A stretch of DNA of 64,000 nucleotides from Mytilisepta virgata (lineage: Eukaryota > Mollusca > Bivalvia > Mytilida > Mytilidae): contig CM051516.1 in assembly GCA_028015205.1 (NCBI GenBank), forward strand, positions 55,184,230 to 55,248,229. Direction: 5' to 3'. The translations under genes and the position numbers were made by a program. The notes beneath the pieces were generated by a model. That model was not told the DNA's origin, made no database searches, and was given only the letters and a program-made list of their open reading frames with translations. This document shows positions 15,601 through 30,600 of the stretch, in pieces (the stretch's first letter is position 1; each line of letters starts with the position of its first letter).

Positions 15601-18600
15601 ATACATTCTAGTAGCTTATCCAAATAATAGTGAAACTGTGATCATAGTTGAGATTCAATCAAAATATGTTCTTCCCGTTTATGCATAAAGTTATATTTAT
15701 TATTGGAAATGTTAAGTGGCAAAAATGATATTGTTTGCGTCTAAAAAGATACCGTCTAGCCACACAGGATTCATTGAACCGCATTGTCCGTATTGGGCAG
15801 GTTCTGTCGGAATGCTCCTGAAATCACTGTATCTGTACCATCCCGGAATCAGAGACATTGTTTCGCAATCGTCGTGGTATTCATAATAGTTATGCATGTA
15901 TTCGAACGTTCTTGTGAAATTTGCATCTATCACCATATGATTAGTGCAAGGATCTGTGGCTTCACTCTCTATAAAAATTCGAGATTTACAGTTATAAAAT
16001 GCATGTAATATCAAGTAAGCTATATTTCTCATTCCATTTCTCACTCATTTAATTTCATGGAGATACTTATTAAAGTTTATTTTTATTTAAATCAAAGATT
16101 TTATTGAATCACTTTCTGCTTTCTTCTTTTTTATACTTTTTTCATTCCAATGCAGTATGTAATGTATAGCCTTAGATGTATAATTGACATTAACTTGTTT
16201 AACAAAGCAAATTTTGAAATAAAATATGGCAACGCTGTGATGCAGGGATTAGACTAGCCAGTGATGGAAACAACCCATCAATCCCTATCTCAACGAACAA
16301 AACATGTGTGTTTTAACATATCATAATTTGTCGCTTTCAAACTTGAGGGGTTAAACGAAAAAGTTTGTATAAAATATTGTTCTTTACCCCAGACTACGAT
16401 TTTTTCTTGGATTCAAATTTTCACATACGGATATGCTTAAATTCATTGATAACGTTTGCCTCTTTCAACGGGTTTATCTAATAATTCATATTCTTTAGTT
16501 TATCAAAACACTGATGTAGAAAAAACGCGTCAATATTAAAGAATACAAACCAGCACAAAATCTTCCACAATAATGTATTGGTTCTATATAAAGAACGTTG
16601 AATGAATGACATCTCATGGCGGTCACATTCCAATTATACCAACAATCGCTCCAGTCATTTGCAATACATGCTGTCATAATGGACGTTTCATTTTCTTCGG
16701 TTGGATAATAACCTGTGATAAAATCCCAACAAATAACATATCATAATATTGTGCAAACAAATTCAGATTTTTAATAACATTGACACTCTCAAAAACAAGC
16801 AACTGGTGAATTGATTTTAAAACTCCCTTTCCCTGAAAAAGAATATGTCTAATTTTTGTCGCCTTTCTCGTTAAAGGGAATATTGGGACATTTATATGCA
16901 TGTATTTGCTCGTATAATTTTTTTTAATCAAAACAGAAAATGCAATAGGTAACATTTCATTAAACTTTTTTTTCAAAACATGTATCTTAGTTTAAATTAA
17001 GAACTGAAAATATTTTATGTAAGAATTAAATTCTTTGCGTCTCATAAAACTACCATTCAGCCACACAGGATTCCAGGAGCTGCATTGTCCATATTTGGCA
17101 GGTTCTGTTGGAATATTCCTGAAATCACTGTATCTATACCATCCCGCATTCAGAGACATCGTTTCACAGTCATCGTGGTATGTCATGTAATTATACATGG
17201 ATTCAAATGTTCTGCTGAAATTTGCCTCTATCACTGTATGATCAGTACAAGGATCTATTGGTTTACTCTCTGTAAAATAAGACATCTTTAGCTTTGCAAT
17301 CAGAGAAATGTAAAGATAACTATTTTACATTCCAAATCTCACACATGAATGTTCAACGTAGGAAACATTCAGACATTATGAAAATTTATCTGTTTACATT
17401 ATTTTCATTTCAATCACATACATGCATGTATGTTTGATACTATTACTTTAAAATTCAAGTTTTTAAAGTGAAATGGTCGACTCATAGTTGTATTGAATAC
17501 ATGGTTAACCAACAGAATGTAAAAACTGCAAGTCTTGTATGGTGGAAGATGAAAGACCACGATTTTACAATGAGTGCTTATTGAAAGAAAGGCGGTTTCA
17601 TAGGTTTCTTACAGAATAAAACATTTTTGAATATGCAGAATACACACCAACACAGAATCTTCCACATTCATGTATTCGTGGAAGATAGACAACGTTGAAT
17701 GAATGACATCTCTTCGCTGTCACATGCCAGCTATACCAACAATGATCAAGACTCCAATCATTAACAATACATGCTTTCATTATAGATGTCTCGTTTTCTT
17801 CGATCGGATAGGAACCTGTAATGAAATCTCAACAAATGAGAAACAAAACATAATATTGTACTATAAAATTATAATATCATTATGATAATATTATACTATA
17901 AAAGTATGTAATATTTCCGAATTCTTTAAACTTGATTTGTGTGTCATTAAAGTTTATATAGGGACAAATGCTTATGATACATTCTAGTAGCTTATCCAAA
18001 TAATAGTGAAACTGTGATCATAGTTGAGATTCAATCAAAATATGTTCTTCCCGTTTATGCATAAAGTTATATTTATTATTGGAAATGTTAAGTGGCAAAA
18101 ATGATATTGTTTGCGTCTAAAAAGATACCGTCTAGCCACACAGGATTCATTGAACCGCATTGTCCATATTGGGCAGGTTCTGTCGGAATGCTCCTGAAAT
18201 CACTGTATCTGTACCATCCCGGAATCAGAGACATTGTTTCGCAATCGTCGTGGTATTCATAATAGTTATGCATGTATTCGAACGTTCTTGTGAAATTTGC
18301 ATCTATCACCATATGATTAGTGCAAGGATCTGTGGCTTCACTCTCTATAAAAATTCGAGATTTACAGTTATAAAATGCATGTAATATCAAGTAAGCTATA
18401 TTTCTCATTCCATTTCTCACTCATTTAATTTCATGGAGATACTTATTAAAGTTTATTTTTATTTAAATCAAAGATTTTATTGAATCACTTTCTGCTTTCT
18501 TCTTTTTTATACTTTTTTCATTCCAATGCAGTATGTAATGTATAGCCTTAGATGTATAATTGACATTAACTTGTTTAACAAAGCAAATTTTGAAATAAAA

Positions 18601-21600
18601 TATGGCAACGCTGTGATGCAGGGATTAGACTAGCCAGTGATGGAAACAACCCATCAATCCCTATCTCAACGAACAAAACATGTATGTTTTAACATATCAT
18701 AATTTGTCGCTTTCAAACTTGAGGGGTTAAACGAAAAAGTTTGTATAAAATATTGTTCTTTACCCCAGACTACGATTTTTTCTTGGATTCAAATTTTCAC
18801 ATACGGATATGCTTAAATTCATTGATAACGTTTTCCTCTTTCAACGGGTTTATCTAATAATTCATATTCTTTAGTTTATCAAAACACTGATGTAGAAAAA
18901 ACGCGTCAATATTAAAGAATACAAACCAGCACAAAATCTTCCACAATAATGTATTGGTTCTATATAAAGAACGTTGAATGAATGACATCTCATGGCGGTC
19001 ACATTCCAATTATACCAACAATCGCTCCAGTCATTTGCAATACATGCTGTCATAATGGACGTTTCATTTTCTTCGGTTGGATAGGAACCTGTGATAAAAT
19101 CCCAACAAATAACATATCATAATATTGTGCAAACAAATTCAGATTTTTAATAACATTGACACACTCTGAAAAACAAGCAACTGGTGAATTGATTTTAAAA
19201 CTCCCTTTCCCTGAAAAAGAATATGTCTAATTTTTGTCGCCTTTCTCGTTAAAGGGAATATTGGGACATTTATATGCATGTATTTGCTCGTATAATTTTT
19301 TTTAATCAAAACAGAAAATGCAATAGGTAACATTTCATTAAACTTTTTTTTCAAAACATGTATCTTAGTTTAAATTAAGAACTGAAAATATTTTATGTAA
19401 GAATTAAATTCTTTGCGTCTCATAAAACTACCATTCAGCCACACAGGATTCCAGGAGCTGCATTGTCCATATTTGGCAGGTTCTGTTGGAATATTCCTGA
19501 AATCACTGTATCTATACCATCCCGCATTCAGAGACATCGTTTCACAGTCATCGTGGTATGTCATGTAATTATACATGGATTCAAATGTTCTGCTGAAATT
19601 TGCCTCTATCACTGTATGATCAGTACAAGGATCTATTGGTTTACTCTCTGTAAAATAAGACATCTTTAGCTTTGCAATCAGAGAAATGTAAAGATAACTA
19701 TTTTACATTCCAAATCTCACACATGAATGTTCAACGTAGGAAACATTCAGACATTATGAAAATTTATCTGTTTACATTATTTTCATTTCAATCACATACA
19801 TGCATGTATGTTTGATACTATTACTTTAAAATTCAAGTTTTTAAAGTGAAATGGTCGACTCATAGTTGTATTGAATACATGGTTAACCAACAGAATGTAA
19901 AAACTGCAAGTCTTGTATGGTGGAAGATGAAAGACCAAGATTTTACAATGAGTGCTTATTGAAAGAAAGGCGGTTTCATAGGTTTCTTACAGAATAAAAC
20001 ATTTTTGAATATGCAGAATACACACCAACACAGAATCTTCCACATTCATGTATTCGTGGAAGATAGACAACGTTGAATGAATGACATCTCTTCGCTGTCA
20101 CATGCCAGCTATACCAACAATGATCAAGACTCCAATCATTAACAATACATGCTTTCATTATAGATGTCTCGTTTTCTTCGATCGGATAGGAACCTGTAAT
20201 GAAATCTCAACAAATGAGAAACAAAACATAATATTGTACTATAAAATTATAATATCATTATGATAATATTATACTATAAAAGTATGTAATATTTCCGAAT
20301 TCTTTAAACTTGATTTGTGTGTCATTAAAGTTTATATAGGGACAAATGCTTATGATACATTCTAGTAGCTTATCCAAATAATAGTGAAACTGTGATCATA
20401 GTTGAGATTCAATCAAAATATGTTCTTCCCGTTTATGCATAAAGTTATATTTATTATTGGAAATGTTTAGTGGCAAAAATGATATTTTTTGCGTCTAAAA
20501 AGATACCGTCTAGCCACACAGGATTCATTGAACCGCATTGTCCATATTGGGCAGGTTCTGTCGGAATGCTCCTGAAATCACTGTATCTGTACCATCCCGG
20601 AATCAGAGACATTGTTTCGCAATCGTCGTGGTATTCATAATAGTTATGCATGTATTCGAACGTTCTTGTGAAATTTGCATCTATCACCATATGATTAGTG
20701 CAAGGATCTGTGGCTTCACTCTCTATAAAAATTCGAGATTTACAGTTATAAAATGCATGTAATATCAAGTAAGCTATATTTCTCATTCCATTTCTCACTC
20801 ATTTAATTTCATGGAGATACTTATTAAAGTTTATTTTTATTTAAATCAAAGATTTTATTGAATCACTTTCTGCTTTCTTCTTTTTTATACTTTTTTCATT
20901 CCAATGCAGTATGTAATGTATAGCCTTAGATGTATAATTGACATTAACTTGTTTAACAAAGCAAATTTTGAAATAAAATATGGCAACGCTGTGATGCAGG
21001 GATTAGACTAGCCAGTGATGGAAACAACCCATCAATCCCTATCTCAACGAACAAAACATGTGTGTTTTAACATATCATAATTTGTCGCTTTCAAACTTGA
21101 GGGGTTAAACGAAAAAGTTTGTATAAAATATTGTTCTTTACCCCAGACTACGATTTTTTCTTGGATTCAAATTTTCACATACGGATATGCTTAAATTCAT
21201 TGATAACGTTTTCCTCTTTCAACGGGTTTATCTAATAATTCATATTCTTTAGTTTATCAAAACACTGATGTAGAAAAAACGCGTCAATATTAAAGAATAC
21301 AAACCAGCACAAAATCTTCCACAATAATGTATTGGTTCTATATAAAGAACGTTGAATGAATGACATCTCATGGCGGTCACATTCCAATTATACCAACAAT
21401 CGCTCCAGTCATTTGCAATACATGCTGTCATAATGGACGTTTCATTTTCTTCGGTTGGATAGGAACCTGTGATAAAATCCCAACAAATAACATATCATAA
21501 TATTGTGCAAACAAATTCAGATTTTTAATAACATTGACACACTCTGAAAAACAAGCAACTGGTGAATTGATTTTAAAACTCCCTTTCCCTGAAAAAGAAT

Positions 21601-24600
21601 ATGTCTAATTTTTGTCGCCTTTCTCGTTAAAGGGAATATTGGGACATTTATATGCATGTATTTGCTCGTATAATTTTTTTTAATCAAAACAGAAAATGCA
21701 ATAGGTAACATTTCATTAAACTTTTTTTTCAAAACATGTATCTTAGTTTAAATTAAGAACTGAAAATATTTTATGTAAGAATTAAATTCTTTGCGTCTCA
21801 TAAAACTACCATTCAGCCACACAGGATTCCAGGAGCTGCATTGTCCATATTTGGCAGGTTCTGTTGGAATATTCCTGAAATCACTGTATCTATACCATCC
21901 CGCATTCAGAGACATCGTTTCACAGTCATCGTGGTATGTCATGTAATTATACATGGATTCAAATGTTCTGCTGAAATTTGCCTCTATCACTGTATGATCA
22001 GTACAAGGATCTATTGGTTTACTCTCTGTAAAATAAGACATCTTTAGCTTTGCAATCAGAGAAATGTAAAGATAACTATTTTACATTCCAAATCTCACAC
22101 ATGAATGTTCAACGTAGGAAACATTCAGACATTATGAAAATTTATTTGTTTACATTATTTTCATTTCAATCACATACATGCATGTATGTTTGATACTATT
22201 ACTTTAAAATTCAAGTTTTTAAAGTGAAATGGTCGACTCATAGTTGTATTGAATACATGGTTAACCAACAGAATGTAAAAACTGCAAGTCTTGTATGGTG
22301 GAAGATGAAAGACCAAGATTTTACAATGAGTGCTTATTGAAAGAAAGGCGGTTTCATAGGTTTCTTACAGAATAAAACATTTTTGAATATGCAGAATACA
22401 CACCAACACAGAATCTTCCACATTCATGTATTCGTGGAAGATAGACAACGTTGAATGAATGACATCTCTTCGCTGTCACATGCCAGCTATACCAACAATG
22501 ATCAAGACTCCAATCATTAACAATACATGCTTTCATTATAGATGTCTCGTTTTCTTCGATCGGATAGGAACCTGTAATGAAATCTCAACAAATGAGAAAC
22601 AAAACATAATATTGTACTATAAAATTATAATATCATTATGATAATATTATACTATAAAAGTATGTAATATTTCCGAATTCTTTAAACTTGATTTGTGTGT
22701 CATTAAAGTTTATATAGGGACAAATGCTTATGATACATTCTAGTAGCTTATCCAAATAATAGTGAAACTGTGATCATAGTTGAGATTCAATCAAAATATG
22801 TTCTTCCCGTTTATGCATAAAGTTATATATCTATTATTGGAAATGTTAAGTGGCAAAAATGATATTTTTTGCGTCTAAAAAGATACCGTCTAGCCACACA
22901 GGATTCATTGAACCGCATTGTCCATATTGGGCAGGTTCTGTCGGAATGCTCCTGAAATCACTGTATCTGTACCATCCCGGAATCAGAGACATTGTTTCGC
23001 AATCGTCGTGGTATTCATAATAGTTATGCATGTATTCGAACGTTCTTGTGAAATTTGCATCTATCACCATATGATTAGTGCAAGGATCTGTGGCTTCACT
23101 CTCTATAAAAATTCGAGATTTACAGTTATAAAATGCATGTAATATCAAGTAAGCTATATTTCTCATTCCATTTCTCACTCATTTAATTTCATGGAGATAC
23201 TTATTAAAGTTTATTTTTATTTAAATCAAAGATTTTATTGAATCACTTTCTGCTTTCTTCTTTTTTATACTTTTTTCATTCCAATGCAGTATGTAATGTA
23301 TAGCCTTAGATGTATAATTGACATTAACTTGTTTAACAAAGCAAATTTTGAAATAAAATATGGCAACGCTGTGATGCAGGGATTAGACTAGCCAGTGATG
23401 GAAACAACCCATCAATCCCTATCTCAACGAACAAAACATGTGTGTTTTAACATATCATAATTTGTCGCTTTCAAACTTGAGGGGTTAAACGAAAAAGTTT
23501 GTATAAAATATTGTTCTTTACCCCAGACTACGATTTTTTCTTGGATTCAAATTTTCACATACGGATATGCTTAAATTCATTGATAACGTTTTCCTCTTTC
23601 AACGGGTTTATCTAATAATTCATATTCTTTAGTTTATCAAAACACTGATGTAGAAAAAACGCGTCAATATTAAAGAATACAAACCAGCACAAAATCTTCC
23701 ACAATAATGTATTGGTTCTATATAAAGAACGTTGAATGAATGACATCTCATGGCGGTCACATTCCAATTATACCAACAATCGCTCCAGTCATTTGCAATA
23801 CATGCTGTCATAATGGACGTTTCATTTTCTTCGGTTGGATAGGAACCTGTGATAAAATCCCAACAAATAACATATCATAATATTGTGCAAACAAATTCAG
23901 ATTTTTAATAACATTGACACACTCTGAAAAACAAGCAACTGGTGAATTGATTTTAAAACTCCCTTTCCCTGAAAAAGAATATGTCTAATTTTTGTCGCCT
24001 TTCTCGTTAAAGGGAATATTGGGACATTTATATGCATGTATTTGCTCGTATAATTTTTTTTAATCAAAACAGAAAATGCAATAGGTAACATTTCATTAAA
24101 CTTTTTTTTCAAAACATGTATCTTAGTTTAAATTAAGAACTGAAAATATTTTATGTAAGAATTAAATTCTTTGCGTCTCATAAAACTACCATTCAGCCAC
24201 ACAGGATTCCAGGAGCTGCATTGTCCATATTTGGCAGGTTCTGTTGGAATATTCCTGAAATCACTGTATCTATACCATCCCGCGTTCAGAGACATCGTTT
24301 CACAGTCATCGTGGTATGTCATGTAATTATACATGGATTCAAATGTTCTGCTGAAATTTGCCTCTATCACTGTATGATCAGTACAAGGATCTATTGGTTT
24401 ACTCTCTGTAAAATAAGACATCTTTAGCTTTGCAATCAGAGAAATGTAAAGATAACTATTTTACATTCCAAATCTCACACATGAATGTTCAACGTAGGAA
24501 ACATTCAGACATTATGAAAATTTATCTGTTTACATTATTTTCATTTCAATCACATACATGCATGTATGTTTGATACTATTACTTTAAAATTCAAGTTTTT

Positions 24601-27600
24601 AAAGTGAAATGGTCGACTCATAGTTGTATTGAATACATGGTTAACCAACAGAATGTAAAAACTGCAAGTCTTGTATGGTGGAAGATGAAAGACCACGATT
24701 TTACAATGAGTGCTTATTGAAAGAAAGGCGGTTTCATAGGTTTCTTACAGAATAAAACATTTTTGAATATGCAGAATACACACCAACACAGAATCTTCCA
24801 CATTCATGTATTCGTGGAAGATAGACAACGTTGAATGAATGACATCTCTTCGCTGTCACATACCAGCTATACCAACAATGATCAAGACTCCAATCATTAA
24901 CAATACATGCTTTCATTATAGATGTCTCGTTTTCTTCGATCGGATAGGAACCTGTAATGAAATCTCAACAAATGAGAAACAAAACATAATATTGTACTAT
25001 AAAATTATAATATCATTATGATAATATTATACTATAAAAGTATGTAATATTTCCGAATTCTTTAAACTTGATTTGTGTGTCATTAAAGTTTATATAGGGA
25101 CAAATGCTTATGATACATTCTAGTAGCTTATCCAAATAATAGTGAAACTGTGATCATAGTTGAGATTCAATCAAAATATGTTCTTCCCGTTTATGCATAA
25201 AGTTATATTTATTATTGGAAATGTTAAGTGGCAAAAATGATATTGTTTGCGTCTAAAAAGATACCGTCTAGCCACACAGGATTCATTGAACCGCATTGTC
25301 CATATTGGGCAGGTTCTGTCGGAATGCTCCTGAAATCACTGTATCTGTACCATCCCGGAATCAGAGACATTGTTTCGCAATCGTCGTGGTATTCATAATA
25401 GTTATGCATGTATTCGAACGTTCTTGTGAAATTTGCGTCTATCACCATATGATTAGTGCAAGGATCTGTGGCTTCACTCTCTATAAAAATTCGAGATTTA
25501 CAGTTATAAAATGCATGTAATATCAAGTAAGCTATATTTCTCATTCCATTTCTCACTCATTTAATTTCATGGAGATACTTATTAAAGTTTATTTTTATTT
25601 AAATCAAAGATTTTATTGAATCACTTTCTGCTTTCTTCTTTTTTATACTTTTTTCATTCCAATGCAGTATGTAATGTATAGCCTTAGATGTATAATTGAC
25701 ATTAACTTGTTTAACAAAGCAAATTTTGAAATAAAATATGGCAACGCTGTGATGCAGGGATTAGACTAGCCAGTGATGGAAACAACCCATCAATCCCTAT
25801 CTCAACGAACAAAACATGTGTGTTTTAACATATCATAATTTGTCGCTTTCAAACTTGAGGGGTTAAACGAAAAAGTTTGTATAAAATATTGTTCTTTACC
25901 CCAGACTACGATTTTTTCTTGGATTCAAATTTTCACATACGGATATGCTTAAATTCATTGATAACGTTTTCCTCTTTCAACGGGTTTATCTAATAATTCA
26001 TATTCTTTAGTTTATCAAAACACTGATGTAGAAAAAACGCGTCAATATTAAAGAATACAAACCAGCACAAAATCTTCCACAATAATGTATTGGTTCTATA
26101 TAAAGAACGTTGAATGAATGACATCTCATGGCGGTCACATTCCAATTATACCAACAATCGCTCCAGTCATTTGCAATACATGCTGTCATAATGGACGTTT
26201 CATTTTCTTCGGTTGGATAGGAACCTGTGATAAAATCCCAACAAATAACATATCATAATATTGTGCAAACAAATTCAGATTTTTAATAACATTGACACAC
26301 TCTGAAAAACAAGCAACTGGTGAATTGATTTTAAAACTCCCTTTCCCTGAAAAAGAATATGTCTAATTTTTGTCGCCTTTCTCGTTAAAGGGAATATTGG
26401 GACATTTATATGCATGTATTTGCTCGTATAATTTTTTTTAATCAAAACAGAAAATGCAATAGGTAACATTTCATTAAACTTTTTTTTCAAAACATGTATC
26501 TTAGTTTAAATTAAGAACTGAAAATATTTTATGTAAGAATTAAATTCTTTGCATCTCATAAAACTACCATTCAGCCACACAGGATTCCAGGAGCTGCATT
26601 GTCCATATTTGGCAGGTTCTGTTGGAATATTCCTGAAATCACTGTATCTATACCATCCCGCATTCAGAGACATCGTTTCACAGTCATCGTGGTATGTCAT
26701 GTAATTATACATGGATTCAAATGTTCTGCTGAAATTTGCCTCTATCACTGTATGATCAGTACAAGGATCTATTGGTTTACTCTCTGTAAAATAAGACATC
26801 TTTAGCTTTGCAATCAGAGAAATGTAAAGATAACTATTTTACATTCCAAATCTCACACATGAATGTTCAACGTAGGAAACATTCAGACATTATGAAAATT
26901 TATCTGTTTACATTATTTTCATTTCAATCACATACATGCATGTATGTTTGATACTATTACTTTAAAATTCAAGTTTTTAAAGTGAAATGGTCGACTCATA
27001 GTTGTATTGAATACATGGTTAACCAACAGAATGTAAAAACTGCAAGTCTTGTATGGTGGAAGATGAAAGACCACGATTTTACAATGAGTGCTTATTGAAA
27101 GAAAGGCGGTTTCATAGGTTTCTTACAGAATAAAACATTTTTGAATATGCAGAATACACACCAACACAGAATCTTCCACATTCATGTATTCGTGGAAGAT
27201 AGACAACGTTGAATGAATGACATCTCTTCGCTGTCACATGCCAGCTATACCAACAATGATCAAGACTCCAATCATTAACAATACATGCTTTCATTATAGA
27301 TGTCTCGTTTTCTTCGATCGGATAGGAACCTGTAATGAAATCTCAACAAATGAGAAACAAAACATAATATTGTACTATAAAATTATAATATCATTATGAT
27401 AATATTATACTATAAAAGTATGTAATATTTCCGAATTCTTTAAACTTGATTTGTGTGTCATTAAAGTTTATATAGGGACAAATGCTTATGATACATTCTA
27501 GTAGCTTATCCAAATAATAGTGAAACTGTGATCATAGTTGAGATTCAATCAAAATATGTTCTTCCCGTTTATGCATAAAGTTATATTTATTATTGGAAAT

Positions 27601-30600
27601 GTTAAGTGGCAAAAATGATATTGTTTGCGTCTAAAAAGATACCGTCTAGCCACACAGGATTCATTGAACCGCATTGTCCATATTGGGCAGGTTCTGTCGG
27701 AATGCTCCTGAAATCACTGTATCTGTACCATCCCGGAATCAGAGACATTGTTTCGCAATCGTCGTGGTATTCATAATAGTTATGCATGTATTCGAACGTT
27801 CTTGTGAAATTTGCATCTATCACCATATGATTAGTGCAAGGATCTGTGGCTTCACTCTCTATGAAAATTCGAGATTTACAGTTATAAAATGCATGTAATA
27901 TCAAGTAAGCTATATTTCTCATTCCATTTCTCACTCATTTAATTTCATGGAGATACTTATTAAAGTTTATTTTTATTTAAATCAAAGATTTTATTGAATC
28001 ACTTTCTGCTTTCTTCTTTTTTATACTTTTTTCATTCCAATGCAGTATGTAATGTATAGCCTTAGATGTATAATTGACATTAACTTGTTTAACAAAGCAA
28101 ATTTTGAAATAAAATATGGCAACGCTGTGATGCAGGGATTAGACTAGCCAGTGATGGAAACAACCCATCAATCCCTATCTCAACGAACAAAACATGTGTG
28201 TTTTAACATATCATAATTTGTCGCTTTCAAACTTGAGGGGTTAAACGAAAAAGTTTGTATAAAATATTGTTCTTTACCCCAGACTACGATTTTTTCTTGG
28301 ATTCAAATTTTCACATACGGATATGCTTAAATTCATTGATAACGTTTTCCTCTTTCAACGGGTTTATCTAATAATTCATATTCTTTAGTTTATCAAAACA
28401 CTGATGTAGAAAAAACGCGTCAATATTAAAGAATACAAACCAGCACAAAATCTTCCACAATAATGTATTGGTTCTATATAAAGAACGTTGAATGAATGAC
28501 ATCTCATGGCGGTCACATTCCAATTATACCAACAATCGCTCCAGTCATTTGCAATACATGCTGTCATAATGGACGTTTCATTTTCTTCGGTTGGATAGGA
28601 ACCTGTGATAAAATCCCAACAAATAACATATCATAATATTGTGCAAACAAATTCAGATTTTTAATAACATTGACACACTCTGAAAAACAAGCAACTGGTG
28701 AATTGATTTTAAAACTCCCTTTCCCTGAAAAAGAATATGTCTAATTTTTGTCGCCTTTCTCGTTAAAGGGAATATTGGGACATTTATATGCATGTATTTG
28801 CTCGTATAATTTTTTTTAATCAAAACAGAAAATGCAATAGGTAACATTTCATTAAACTTTTTTTTCAAAACATGTATCTTAGTTTAAATTAAGAACTGAA
28901 AATATTTTATGTAAGAATTAAATTCTTTGCGTCTCATAAAACTACCATTCAGCCACACAGGATTCCAGGAGCTGCATTGTCCATATTTGGCAGGTTCTGT
29001 TGGAATATTCCTGAAATCACTGTATCTATACCATCCCGCATTCAGAGACATCGTTTCACAGTCATCGTGGTATGTCATGTAATTATACATGGATTCAAAT
29101 GTTCTGCTGAAATTTGCCTCTATCACTGTATGATCAGTACAAGGATCTATTGGTTTACTCTCTGTAAAATAAGACATCTTTAGCTTTGCAATCAGAGAAA
29201 TGTAAAGATAACTATTTTACATTCCAAATCTCACACATGAATGTTCAACGTAGGAAACATTCAGACATTATGAAAATTTATCTGTTTACATTATTTTCAT
29301 TTCAATCACATACATGCATGTATGTTTGATACTATTACTTTAAAATTCAAGTTTTTAAAGTGAAATGGTCGACTCATAGTTGTATTGAATACATGGTTAA
29401 CCAACAGAATGTAAAAACTGCAAGTCTTGTATGGTGGAAGATGAAAGACCACGATTTTACAATGAGTGCTTATTGAAAGAAAGGCGGTTTCATAGGTTTC
29501 TTACAGAATAAAACATTTTTGAATATGCAGAATACACACCAACACAGAATCTTCCACATTCATGTATTCGTGGAAGATAGACAACGTTGAATGAATGACA
29601 TCTCTTCGCTGTCACATGCCAGCTATACCAACAATGATCAAGACTCCAATCATTAACAATACATGCTTTCATTATAGATGTCTCGTTTTCTTCGATCGGA
29701 TAGGAACCTGTAATGAAATCTCAACAAATGAGAAACAAAACATAATATTGTACTATAAAATTATAATATCATTATGATAATATTATACTATAAAAGTATG
29801 TAATATTTCCGAATTCTTTAAACTTGATTTGTGTGTCATTAAAGTTTATATAGGGACAAATGCTTATGATACATTCTAGTAGCTTATCCAAATAATAGTG
29901 AAACTGTGATCATAGTTGAGATTCAATCAAAATATGTTCTTCCCGTTTATGCATAAAGTTATATTTATTATTGGAAATGTTAAGTGGCAAAAATGATATT
30001 GTTTGCGTCTAAAAAGATACCGTCTAGCCACACAGGATTCATTGAACCGCATTGTCCATATTGGGCAGGTTCTGTCGGAATGCTCCTGAAATCACTGTAT
30101 CTGTACCATCCCGGAATCAGAGACATTGTTTCGCAATCGTCGTGGTATTCATAATAGTTATGCATGTATTCGAACGTTCTTGTGAAATTTGCATCTATCA
30201 CCATATGATTAGTGCAAGGATCTGTGGCTTCACTCTCTATAAAAATTCGAGATTTACAGTTATAAAATGCATGTAATATCAAGTAAGCTATATTTCTCAT
30301 TCCATTTCTCACTCATTTAATTTCATGGAGATACTTATTAAAGTTTATTTTTATTTAAATCAAAGATTTTATTGAATCACTTTCTGCTTTCTTCTTTTTT
30401 ATACTTTTTTCATTCCAATGCAGTATGTAATGTATAGCCTTAGATGTATAATTGACATTAACTTGTTTAACAAAGCAAATTTTGAAATAAAATATGGCAA
30501 CGCTGTGATGCAGGGATTAGACTAGCCAGTGATGGAAACAACCCATCAATCCCTATCTCAACGAACAAAACATGTGTGTTTTAACATATCATAATTTGTC

